Below are positions 6,747-12,862 of a DNA stretch of 12,862 nt, in pieces. Position numbers and translations under genes: made by a program. Positions within the stretch are counted from its first letter, which is position 1, and every line of letters begins with the position of its first letter. The DNA lies in contig JAISSC010000179.1 of the NCBI GenBank assembly GCA_031273305.1, positions 1-12,862 on the forward strand. Direction: 5' to 3'. The DNA comes from Flavobacteriaceae bacterium (GTDB lineage Bacteria > Bacteroidota > Bacteroidia > Flavobacteriales > Weeksellaceae). The notes under the pieces are model-generated. The model was not told the DNA's origin. It saw only the letters and a list, made by a program, of their open reading frames with translations, and ran no database searches.

Positions 6747-6773
6747 TTTGCGGTTAAAAAATTTCCCCGCAAA
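6747..6773 (+). terminator. Hairpin terminator after ostA
   Basis: TTTGCGG (6747-6753) pairs with CCGCAAA (6767-6773) over a 13-nt loop and is followed by ATTTTATTTTG on the plus strand. It lies 26 nt after the ostA stop and just before the stop of the convergent SPOR-like gene. A smaller hairpin, GAACT-TCG-AGTTC, is at 6730-6742. The T-rich trail is clearer for plus-strand transcripts. Confidence 0.55.
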
Positions 6774-6776
6774 ATT

Positions 6777-7268
6777 TTATTTTGCTCTGTTACAATAAAT
6801 TCTCCAGTTTATCAGGGTTGCGGTTGGAAAACTTCCCCGTATCTTTTTCAGGTCTGCCTGCCCGGATTCTTTCTTAAAGTAATCTCCTGCCAGTAATCTC
6901 CAATCCGGATGTAAATAGTTTTTCTCCACACGAAATTCCGGAAATTCCACCCGGAACTTATCCATTATGGCGTTAATATCCTGTTCGCTTTTAGCTTCTC
7001 CTACCTTGATCATAAAACCCGGTATATCATTTCGTTTTCCACAAACAACCTTAAGTGTTGACGGTTTGGCTGCAGGTTTCTTATCCGAAGATGCAGTGCC
7101 CGAAGCTAATTTTTTACATATCTCACCGTCATCTATCATTTTAAAAATATCGTCATCTGCTTCAATGATCAGTTTGCCGCCTGTTGCCGAATCGACTTTT
7201 ACCATAAGTTTTTGCGCTTTAAACGAAACGCAACTAATAAACATTAATAGAAAAAAATAATTTTTCAT
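6777..7268 (-). CDS. Secreted SPOR-like domain protein
   Basis: A 163-aa protein with a signal peptide (MKNYFFLLMFISCVSFKAQ, 1-19), so it is exported, probably to the periplasm. A short N-terminal part (20-78) contains a Lys/Ala/Ser/Pro-rich linker around 56-72. Residues from about 82 to 160 resemble a SPOR fold: GFMIKVGEAKSEQDINAIMD, then FPEFRVEKNYLHPDWRLLAGDY, then KKIRGSFPTATLINWRI. This matches the usual pattern of a first strand, a helix, the 'FP..' turn, the 'R.L.GDY' strand and a second helix. SPOR domains bind denuded peptidoglycan at division sites; family members of this short secreted type are common in flavobacteria, and their exact role is not known to me. Cys51, Cys76 and Cys159 are present, none in a lipobox. 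A perfect -7 element precedes it, and it is likely transcribed alone or with the upstream DUF5686 gene. Confidence 0.75.
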   Translation of the reverse strand: MKNYFFLLMFISCVSFKAQKLMVKVDSATGGKLIIEADDDIFKMIDDGEICKKLASGTASSDKKPAAKPSTLKVVCGKRNDIPGFMIKVGEAKSEQDINAIMDKFRVEFPEFRVEKNYLHPDWRLLAGDYFKKESGQADLKKIRGSFPTATLINWRIYCNRAK

Positions 7269-7294
7269 CTGTTTTCATGATAATTTTACTTGTG

Positions 7295-7302
7295 CAAAAT
7301 TA
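7295..7302 (-). promoter_or_regulatory. -7 element for the SPOR-like gene
   Basis: On the minus strand this reads TAATTTTG, a perfect TAnnTTTG match, 26 nt before the ATG at 7268. A TTTCG about 17 nt further upstream could stand in for the -33 TTTG. It lies in the 65-nt gap after the DUF5686 gene and lets the SPOR gene be transcribed independently. Confidence 0.5.
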
Positions 7303-7333
7303 GTGTTTTCTACACAATACGAAAGAAGTAATT

Positions 7334-9460
7334 TTAAAATAAATCATATGTTAATTTTACAAACATATTATCATCAAAATTATCCTGATTATAAGCCCCT
7401 ATTCGATAATAAACTCCTAATCCTAAACGAGAGATCAACCGGTTAAACTCCACTCCCACTTCCTGATAATATTTTTCAGGAATCAGAAAGTTATGTCGTG
7501 AATGTATATCCCGATGTTCCATATTTCCAATCATTCCGTTATAAATCAGGGAGATATATAATTTTTTCGTTCCCCACAGTTTTAATTCATCAAAGGTATG
7601 AGTGAAAAACAAGGCAATATACTTATCTGCAAAAAAATCTCCGGGCAACAGGGTTTCAAAAGAATGGAATCCTTTTGTTGAAAACCGTTTAAATATTGAA
7701 CTTCCTTCTTTCGCATTTCCGAAACTTCCATATAAATTCCAAAGTGCGGTTCTTCCGAAAACATAACCCGAATTTAATACAAAATTACTTGTCCCTAACG
7801 GATTTTTTATGGAAATATCTGATGAAATATCAAACTTATGGTAATCGAAATCGGCACCTGCTTCTTTCCATCCTTTAATATAATTAAGATAAAAATATAC
7901 CGGTTTATCTTCCACAGTTAATTTGCCCTCCGGAGTTTGCATATATTCGGCAAAGGGCGCATATTTTATCTGTAAGGAAGTGGTAACCCGACTGAATTCA
8001 TGCCCCGATTCATTATTTTTATATGAATAATCATAACGGGATTTTTGAGTTTCAAATCCTAAAATAAAAGAGGTCGTAAATTTCCTGAAAAAGTCCTGTT
8101 TATACGATATTTCTCCTCCTTTGTAACTATAAAAAATAGCGTTTTGAATGTAATTAAGGTCTTCTTTCACCTGCTCAAAGGTTTCCGGTGCTATTATCAT
8201 CTCCCTCGAAAAAGGATTTACATCAGAAAAAACTTTCAACCCCATTTTTCCGTCATACTTTTTGGCAACAAAAATATCTATTCCCAGAGAGCTTTTCAGA
8301 CCGGTATCTTTCGTTCCGAAAGCGGCATATCCATTTAAACTATAATTCCGGCTAAATTTATAATTAGTCTTTCCTCCCAACTGGAACCTGAACCCTTCAT
8401 AATCGTTGAAACCGGTCAAATTCAGTAAATTCAAATCAAATTTTCCTACGGATAACTTCCCTTTTTTCAGGGAGCTTACCATCTTCACATTCTTTTCAAC
8501 GGAAAAGGATTCGAATAAAGAAGATGACCGATATGCCTGTTTCTCCCTGTCATTTAAGGAATCCTGACGGAAAGGGATAATTTTAGATTCGGAGTTTATC
8601 CTGAAATCATCCTCCAGTTCATGCATATATCCTTTAAATTCTTTTCGGGAAAAGGAATCAGGTTGTGAAAAATCACGAATATTTGACTGAATAACTATCC
8701 ACGGAGTAAGTATAAACGGCTGCTTTTGATATTTTTTGCCAAAGAACTTAGTCATGTCAACCGTATTTATCCGTATCTTATTGATTTTATCCTCCGGATA
8801 CCAAACCTTTTGAAAGGGCTTCCACGTATATTCAAAAAAACGTGTATATCCTCCTCTGTATTCTTCGCCTGAATATCTTACGACAGCAAAACTTTGTGCA
8901 TCTATATATAAAACTCCCCTGCTGCCGTTCAGCAATAAATTTTTACGGGAACCAAACGAAATCACATACCTTTTTTCCTGATTTATGGTAACACTGTCAA
9001 TCAATCTAAAATTATATGAATAAAACTCCTTTTTTAAAATTCCGGGAAATTCTTCCTGAAAAACCGGGTCTTTGAATAATTCATAAAATGGTTCTTTGAA
9101 TCCTGAAACCTGATCGGCAATAATAATATTCTTCTTCCCATACCTCTTATCATACTTGCATTTTGTTAATCTCTCCCCTAAAAATATCAACTCTTTTTTT
9201 TCGACATCCGGGACTGTAACGGAATCTCTGCCGGATAAAAAACCATAGTTAAAATCATCTATATAAAATTTATTATACACGTAATACTGATAGGAATCCA
9301 GATTATCCGGATGATTCACCTTTTCGTGAGTTCTCACCTTTTCCAGTATCTTATAGACATAGGAATGCTCCTCGTCCGGGAAATAGTATTGTGGGTCTTT
9401 ATTCTGTGCAATAAAAAACGAAGGTAAAATCAAAATAAAGCAAATAAAAATCTTTCTCAT
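7334..9460 (-). CDS. DUF5686-type outer-membrane beta-barrel protein
   Basis: A 708-aa protein with an N-terminal signal peptide (residues 1-19, ending FFIAQ) and a C-terminal aromatic residue (VKLTYDLF), the pattern of an outer-membrane barrel. The N-terminal half matches DUF5686 proteins of Bacteroidota: YKILEKVRTHEKVN (36-49), LDSYQYYVYNKFYID (54-68), SGFKEPFYELFKDP (119-132) and a later beta-rich periplasmic part ending near residue 300. From about 335 to the end, alternating strands such as YSLNGYAAFGT and GLGVYYRIGA suggest the barrel. Many family members begin with a carboxypeptidase-regulatory-like domain of about 90 residues; this one starts directly with the DUF5686 part, so it is a short form. 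The function is not established; a role in surface or TonB-type assembly would be speculation. It lies upstream of the SPOR-like gene on the same strand, and both products are envelope proteins. Confidence 0.82.
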   Translation of the reverse strand: MRKIFICFILILPSFFIAQNKDPQYYFPDEEHSYVYKILEKVRTHEKVNHPDNLDSYQYYVYNKFYIDDFNYGFLSGRDSVTVPDVEKKELIFLGERLTKCKYDKRYGKKNIIIADQVSGFKEPFYELFKDPVFQEEFPGILKKEFYSYNFRLIDSVTINQEKRYVISFGSRKNLLLNGSRGVLYIDAQSFAVVRYSGEEYRGGYTRFFEYTWKPFQKVWYPEDKINKIRINTVDMTKFFGKKYQKQPFILTPWIVIQSNIRDFSQPDSFSRKEFKGYMHELEDDFRINSESKIIPFRQDSLNDREKQAYRSSSLFESFSVEKNVKMVSSLKKGKLSVGKFDLNLLNLTGFNDYEGFRFQLGGKTNYKFSRNYSLNGYAAFGTKDTGLKSSLGIDIFVAKKYDGKMGLKVFSDVNPFSREMIIAPETFEQVKEDLNYIQNAIFYSYKGGEISYKQDFFRKFTTSFILGFETQKSRYDYSYKNNESGHEFSRVTTSLQIKYAPFAEYMQTPEGKLTVEDKPVYFYLNYIKGWKEAGADFDYHKFDISSDISIKNPLGTSNFVLNSGYVFGRTALWNLYGSFGNAKEGSSIFKRFSTKGFHSFETLLPGDFFADKYIALFFTHTFDELKLWGTKKLYISLIYNGMIGNMEHRDIHSRHNFLIPEKYYQEVGVEFNRLISRLGLGVYYRIGAYNQDNFDDNMFVKLTYDLF

Positions 9461-9510
9461 CCAAAGGAATTAAGCAACCTATAAAATTCTCCTATATTTG
9501 TAGTTAATGG

Positions 9511-9518
9511 CAAAGATA
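9511..9518 (-). promoter_or_regulatory. -7 element for the DUF5686 gene
   Basis: On the minus strand this reads TATCTTTG, a perfect TAnnTTTG match, 50 nt upstream of the ATG at 9460. That leaves a leader of roughly 40-45 nt. No clear -33 element is seen. Confidence 0.5.
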
Positions 9519-9565
9519 AAATATTTACGATTAATTTAATTTCCGTAAAGTATGTAACTTTTTAG

Positions 9566-9573
9566 TAATTTTG
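9566..9573 (+). promoter_or_regulatory. -7 element for the ABC transporter unit
   Basis: TAATTTTG is a perfect TAnnTTTG match, 25 nt before the ATG at 9599. Together with the opposing element at 9511-9518 it forms a compact divergent promoter region in the 138-nt spacer. Confidence 0.5.
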
Positions 9574-9598
9574 AAACGCTAACTTTTATAAAATTTTA

Positions 9599-10522
9599 AT
9601 GGATTACTTTATTCAGGCTGAAAATATTACCCGCACTTATGAAGACAAAATAGCATTAGACAATTTCAGTATTTCCATTCCTAAAGGATGCATCTATGGG
9701 ATTTTAGGTCCAAACGGTGCAGGAAAGACTACCTTTATCAGAATAATCAACCAGATTACCAAACCGGACAGTGGAAAAATCTTTTTTAACGGTGAACCTT
9801 TGCAATCTAAACATATCGCCCGAATCGGATACATGCCTGAGGAGAGAGGATTATATAAAAATATGGGCATAGGGGAACAGGTTATCTATCTGGCACAACT
9901 GAAAGGAATGACCAAAACTCAGGCTAAATCAAGATTGGAATATTGGTTTGATAAGCTCAAAATAGAGAAATGGCGGAATAAAAAGTTGAGTGAATTATCT
10001 AAAGGAATGGCTCAGAAAATACAATTTGTGGTCACTGTGTTGCACGACCCTGAGTTACTGATATTTGATGAACCTTTCAGCGGATTTGACCCGGTAAATG
10101 CAAACTTAATTCGGGATGAAATTCTGGAACTAAAGGAGAAAGGAACTACTATCTTATTTTCTTCCCATCGGATGGAATCCGTAGAGGAATTATGTGATTA
10201 TGTAGCCCTTATCAATAACTCAAAAAAAATACTGGATGATTCCGTGAAGGAGATAAGACATAAATTTAAGGAGGGAAAATTCAAGGTAACCATTGCCAAC
10301 ATAACATCTCAGGAAATTGAAAAACTCCGACAGCTCAAACAACTGGAAAACCTCTCCAATGAAGGAAATGAATATACTTTTTCCATAAAAATCCCGGATA
10401 ATGAAACCTCAAACTCCCTGATTACGGAACTTTCCGAAAAAGGAGAGATTATCTCTTTCTGCGAAGAGATCCCAAGTATGAATCAGGTATTTATTAATGC
10501 CGTAAACTCTAAACATCCATGA
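9599..10522 (+). CDS. ABC transporter ATP-binding subunit (NatA-like)
   Basis: A 307-aa cytosolic ATPase that powers the membrane subunit encoded next. The nucleotide-binding domain is complete: Walker A GPNGAGKTT (37-45), a YMPEERGLY segment (78-86) characteristic of NatA-like exporters, signature LSKGM (133-137), Walker B LLIFDEP (153-159), the D-loop SGFDP (161-165) and the switch histidine His190 in SSHRMES. After about residue 215 comes a C-terminal extension of the DUF4162 type typical of this subfamily. The combination with an ABC-2 permease points to an exporter related to the sodium exporter NatAB, but the substrate cannot be read from sequence. The stop overlaps the permease start by 4 nt (ATGA), indicating translational coupling. 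A divergent promoter region lies upstream. Confidence 0.92.
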   Translation: MDYFIQAENITRTYEDKIALDNFSISIPKGCIYGILGPNGAGKTTFIRIINQITKPDSGKIFFNGEPLQSKHIARIGYMPEERGLYKNMGIGEQVIYLAQLKGMTKTQAKSRLEYWFDKLKIEKWRNKKLSELSKGMAQKIQFVVTVLHDPELLIFDEPFSGFDPVNANLIRDEILELKEKGTTILFSSHRMESVEELCDYVALINNSKKILDDSVKEIRHKFKEGKFKVTIANITSQEIEKLRQLKQLENLSNEGNEYTFSIKIPDNETSNSLITELSEKGEIISFCEEIPSMNQVFINAVNSKHP

Positions 10523-11826
10523 GAAATATACTTTTAGTTATGAGAAGAGAATTTCTCACGCAGGTAAGAAAAAGGTCTTTTATTATCATTACTATTTTTG
10601 CCCCTGTTTTAATTATTCTTGCAGGCATCATAATCACGTATATGATAAAAATAAACGAAACCGATGCCAATATAGCCATTGTTGATTCCAACCATCAGTT
10701 TTATTCCGAATTTAAAAGCGATACGAAAAATATTTATAACTTCTACACGGAAAAAGACCTGAAAACTCTAAAGGATTCATTAACAAACGGAGATGCCTTA
10801 GATGCACTGCTTTACATTCCTAAGGTACATGATTCATTGATGAACAACCTGCAAAACGAGATAGAACTTTATACCAATAAAAACCTGAACAAAACTCTTT
10901 TATCATCCATAGAACGAAAGATCAACAAAAAAATCGAGGAGAATAGAAGAACTCAACTAGGAATTAACCCTGCGGATATTGAAAAAATAAACTCAACGAT
11001 TGCCTTAAAAATTACCAACCTGAAAGACGGAAAACCAGATAACAATTCTGCCGTAAAAGATATTCTTTCCCTATCCCTGATGTATGTTATTCTTATGTTT
11101 ATCACCATTTACGGAACACGGGTGATGAGAAGCATAACGGAGGAAAAAAACAATCGTGTTGTAGAGATAATTATTTCTTCGGTAAAACCTTTTGACCTGA
11201 TGATGGGTAAAATTCTGGGCACAACCCTGATTGCCCTTACTCAGTTTTGCATCTGGATCACCATGACCCTGATTCTTCTTACTGTCGGGCAGGTATTTTG
11301 GGGTCAGGAACTCGTGGCTCATGCTCAACAACAGGATTTACAGGGAATGCTGACCTCCGAAATTCAATTTCAGGCTAAAGATACCTTAAACATGCTTTTT
11401 AACCTCAATTATCCCCTGATTATTTTCGTCTTCTTATTCTTCTTTTTTGCCGGATATTTATTTTATAGTTCATTCTTTGCCGCTATAGGAGCCACAGTAG
11501 ATAACGACACGGAAACACAGCAATTTATGCCGATTATTGTAATACCTTTGCTTTTGGGGGCTTATGGATGTATAAGTATCATAAATAACCCCGAAGGGCC
11601 GGTTGCCTTTTGGTTGAGTGTAATACCTTTTACCTCTCCTATGGCAATGGTGACAAGGGCTTTTTACGGCATTCCGGTGTGGCAGCTTATCCTGTCAATG
11701 ACTATAATGTCCGGTTCGGTTCTATTTATGGTTTACATAGCCGGGAAAATTTACAGGATCGGAATTTTGATGTATGGGAAAAAAATAAATATTAAAGAAA
11801 TCTTCAAATGGATAAAGCAATCTTAA
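10519..11826 (+). CDS. ABC-2 type transporter permease (NatB-like)
   Basis: A 435-aa inner-membrane subunit partnered with the preceding ATPase. One N-terminal membrane segment (about 22-42) follows the family start RNILLVMRREFLTQVRKRSF. A long extracytoplasmic region (about 45-180, rich in Lys, Asn and Asp) comes next, then a block of hydrophobic segments near 184-202, 234-258, 298-324, 336-356, 362-382 and 388-410. The charged loop TEEKNNRVVEIIISSVKPFD (207-226) is the cytosolic coupling region typical of ABC2_membrane_3 proteins, and the C-terminus IYRIGILMYGKK is also family-like. This one-plus-six topology with a large outside domain is usual for NatB/YhaP-type permeases. The transported substrate is unknown; sodium, drugs or peptides are possible. 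The start codon overlaps the ATPase stop. Confidence 0.9.
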   Translation: MRNILLVMRREFLTQVRKRSFIIITIFAPVLIILAGIIITYMIKINETDANIAIVDSNHQFYSEFKSDTKNIYNFYTEKDLKTLKDSLTNGDALDALLYIPKVHDSLMNNLQNEIELYTNKNLNKTLLSSIERKINKKIEENRRTQLGINPADIEKINSTIALKITNLKDGKPDNNSAVKDILSLSLMYVILMFITIYGTRVMRSITEEKNNRVVEIIISSVKPFDLMMGKILGTTLIALTQFCIWITMTLILLTVGQVFWGQELVAHAQQQDLQGMLTSEIQFQAKDTLNMLFNLNYPLIIFVFLFFFFAGYLFYSSFFAAIGATVDNDTETQQFMPIIVIPLLLGAYGCISIINNPEGPVAFWLSVIPFTSPMAMVTRAFYGIPVWQLILSMTIMSGSVLFMVYIAGKIYRIGILMYGKKINIKEIFKWIKQS

Positions 11827-11840
11827 CTTTTATCTTCCTG

Positions 11841-12038
11841 ATGAAAATAATCCGCCGAGAAATCCGTAAAACCTTACGAATCAAAGATTTATATGCAGAG
11901 AATTTTACATATTCATATAAAATATCACAGGAATGCAAGAAATTATCCGACAAGAAACAGATAAAATATAACCCGAAATTTCATATTTTAAACTTTCAGT
12001 TCACCGACTATTTAACAAAACCCAAAGACCATGAATAA
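11841..12038 (+). CDS. Doubtful small hypothetical frame before dapF
   Basis: This frame of 65 codons from the ATG at 11841 is also open from an ATG at 11808 inside the permease gene (76 codons). It fills the 204-nt space between the permease and the DapF-like gene and overlaps the latter's start by 8 nt. The product is basic and Lys/Ile/Tyr-rich (for example EIRKTLRIKDLYAENFTYSY), with no motif, signal peptide or membrane segment that I recognise, and no ribosome-binding site is evident. The stretch looks as AT-rich as the other spacers. It may simply be an open frame in a leader region. The arrangement, bridging two genes with a short overlap, is the only argument for it. Confidence 0.25.
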   Translation: MKIIRREIRKTLRIKDLYAENFTYSYKISQECKKLSDKKQIKYNPKFHILNFQFTDYLTKPKDHE

Positions 12039-12862
12039 AAACAGCTTCGTAAAAACACAGGGATTAGGAAACGAATATATAGTACTTGAGGAAGAAAACA
12101 TTACCTTCAAACTGGATGAAAGAGCAATACAAAAGATCTGTAATGTAAATTACGGAATCGGCTCCGACGGAATTTTAGTAAAAACAATCTCCCAACATGC
12201 AGATGTCGGGTTGCGAATCTATAATCCGGACGGTTCCGAAGCAGAAAAAAGCGGAAACGGATTACGAATATTTTGTAAATATGTATATGATTACAAGCTC
12301 ATAACCGAAAAAGAATTTACTGTTGAAACCAAAGGCGGAATCGTAAAGGCTACCATACGGGAAACAAAAAACGACAGGGCTTCCCTTATAACCGTAGACA
12401 TGGGAAAGGCTTTGTTTACCTCACAACTGATTCCAACTACATTTGAAAAAGAAGAAGTGCAGGACGAGCCTGTAAAAATAGACGATAAAGAATATAAGAT
12501 AAACTGCGTTTCCGTAGGAAATCCTCATTGTGTTATTCTTAAGGAAAATCTTGATATTGATGAGATAAAAAAATACGGATCTAAGATAGAACGTTACTAC
12601 AAATTTCCTAACCGTATCAATGTACAATTTGCAAAGGTCATTAACAAAGACGAGGTAGAAATACTGATTTGGGAAAGAGGTGCGGGATTTACTCTTGCCT
12701 CAGGGAGTTCTTCATGTGCAGTAGCAAGCGTTCTAAGAAAAAAAGGATTGATAAATAGTAATGTTACCGTAAAAATGCCGGGCGGACAGCTACAAATAGA
12801 AATTAACGACCTTTGGGAGATACGGATGACAGGAGAAGTACGACAAATATGTGAAGGAGTTT
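12031..12862 (+). CDS. dapF: DapF-like epimerase with both catalytic cysteines replaced by serine (runs off edge)
   Basis: The frame opens at ATG 12031 and stays open for 277 codons to the window edge; family length suggests only a few codons are missing. It shows the diaminopimelate epimerase framework: QGLGNEYIVLE (10-20, Asn14), YGIGSDGILV (41-50), YNPDGSEAEKSGNG (64-77, Asn65), VGNPHC (162-167, Asn164), NRINVQF (194-200, Asn197), ERGAGFTLASGSSSCA (215-230, Glu215 and Arg216) and MPGGQL near the end. DapF interconverts LL- and meso-diaminopimelate for lysine and peptidoglycan synthesis, using two cysteines as a thiolate/thiol pair. Here those positions are Ser74 (in KSGNG, not CGNG) and Ser224 (in ASGSSS, not ACGTG). 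Substrate-binding residues are kept, so it is a real family member, but its activity is uncertain. The gene symbol marks the family rather than proven function. Confidence 0.85.
   Translation, partial: MNKNSFVKTQGLGNEYIVLEEENITFKLDERAIQKICNVNYGIGSDGILVKTISQHADVGLRIYNPDGSEAEKSGNGLRIFCKYVYDYKLITEKEFTVETKGGIVKATIRETKNDRASLITVDMGKALFTSQLIPTTFEKEEVQDEPVKIDDKEYKINCVSVGNPHCVILKENLDIDEIKKYGSKIERYYKFPNRINVQFAKVINKDEVEILIWERGAGFTLASGSSSCAVASVLRKKGLINSNVTVKMPGGQLQIEINDLWEIRMTGEVRQICEGV

Noticed and set aside
6967..7260. Plus-strand open frame of 97 codons
   Set aside because: Lies entirely antisense to the SPOR-like gene, which has a signal peptide and domain match; it is a shadow frame.
12421..12627. 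Minus-strand open frame of 68 codons near the right edge
   Set aside because: Antisense to the DapF-like gene, whose frame is continuous and carries family motifs on both sides.

Overview
The window reads as a piece of a Bacteroidota chromosome, most likely class Flavobacteriia and perhaps the Weeksellaceae. The evidence is an AT-rich composition, start regions without strong Shine-Dalgarno sequences, a perfect TAnnTTTG (-7) element in front of six of the seven apparent transcription units, a bacillithiol synthesis gene, an OstA-type LPS-transport protein, a DUF5686-type outer-membrane protein, and a GC-richer dispersed repeat of a kind I recall from flavobacterial intergenic regions. The genus cannot be fixed from the sequence alone.

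Layout. 1-167 is non-coding with a small hairpin. 168-818 (+) is pcm, protein-L-isoaspartate methyltransferase. 956-2726 (+) is a two-gene unit: an alpha/beta-hydrolase carboxylesterase, then 4 nt later bshA, the first enzyme of bacillithiol synthesis. 2727-2970 is a hairpin-rich repeat between convergent genes. 2971-4308 (-) is mtaB, the tRNA ms2t6A methylthiotransferase. The 199-nt divergent spacer (4309-4507) carries one promoter for each direction. 4508-6721 (+) is a fur-like regulator followed 3 nt later by an OstA/LptA-like periplasmic protein. A hairpin terminator separates this unit from two minus-strand envelope genes: a secreted SPOR-like protein (6777-7268) and a DUF5686-type beta-barrel (7334-9460). 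From 9461 a divergent promoter region leads to an ABC exporter pair (ATPase and permease, overlapping by 4 nt), a doubtful 76-codon reading frame, and a DapF-like gene running off the right edge.

Most of it is ordinary housekeeping and envelope maintenance: protein repair, thiol redox buffering, tRNA modification, metal-responsive regulation, LPS transport and export. No phage, CRISPR, toxin-antitoxin or intact insertion sequence is visible.

The most unusual point is the DapF-like protein at the right edge. It keeps the substrate-binding framework of diaminopimelate epimerase, but both catalytic cysteine positions are serine (Ser74 and Ser224). Other points for a second look are a Fur protein without its structural CxxC zinc motif, an OstA C-terminus that seems to read into an insertion-sequence-like end, the compact repeat at 2727-2970, and promoters so close to start codons that leaderless mRNAs are implied.
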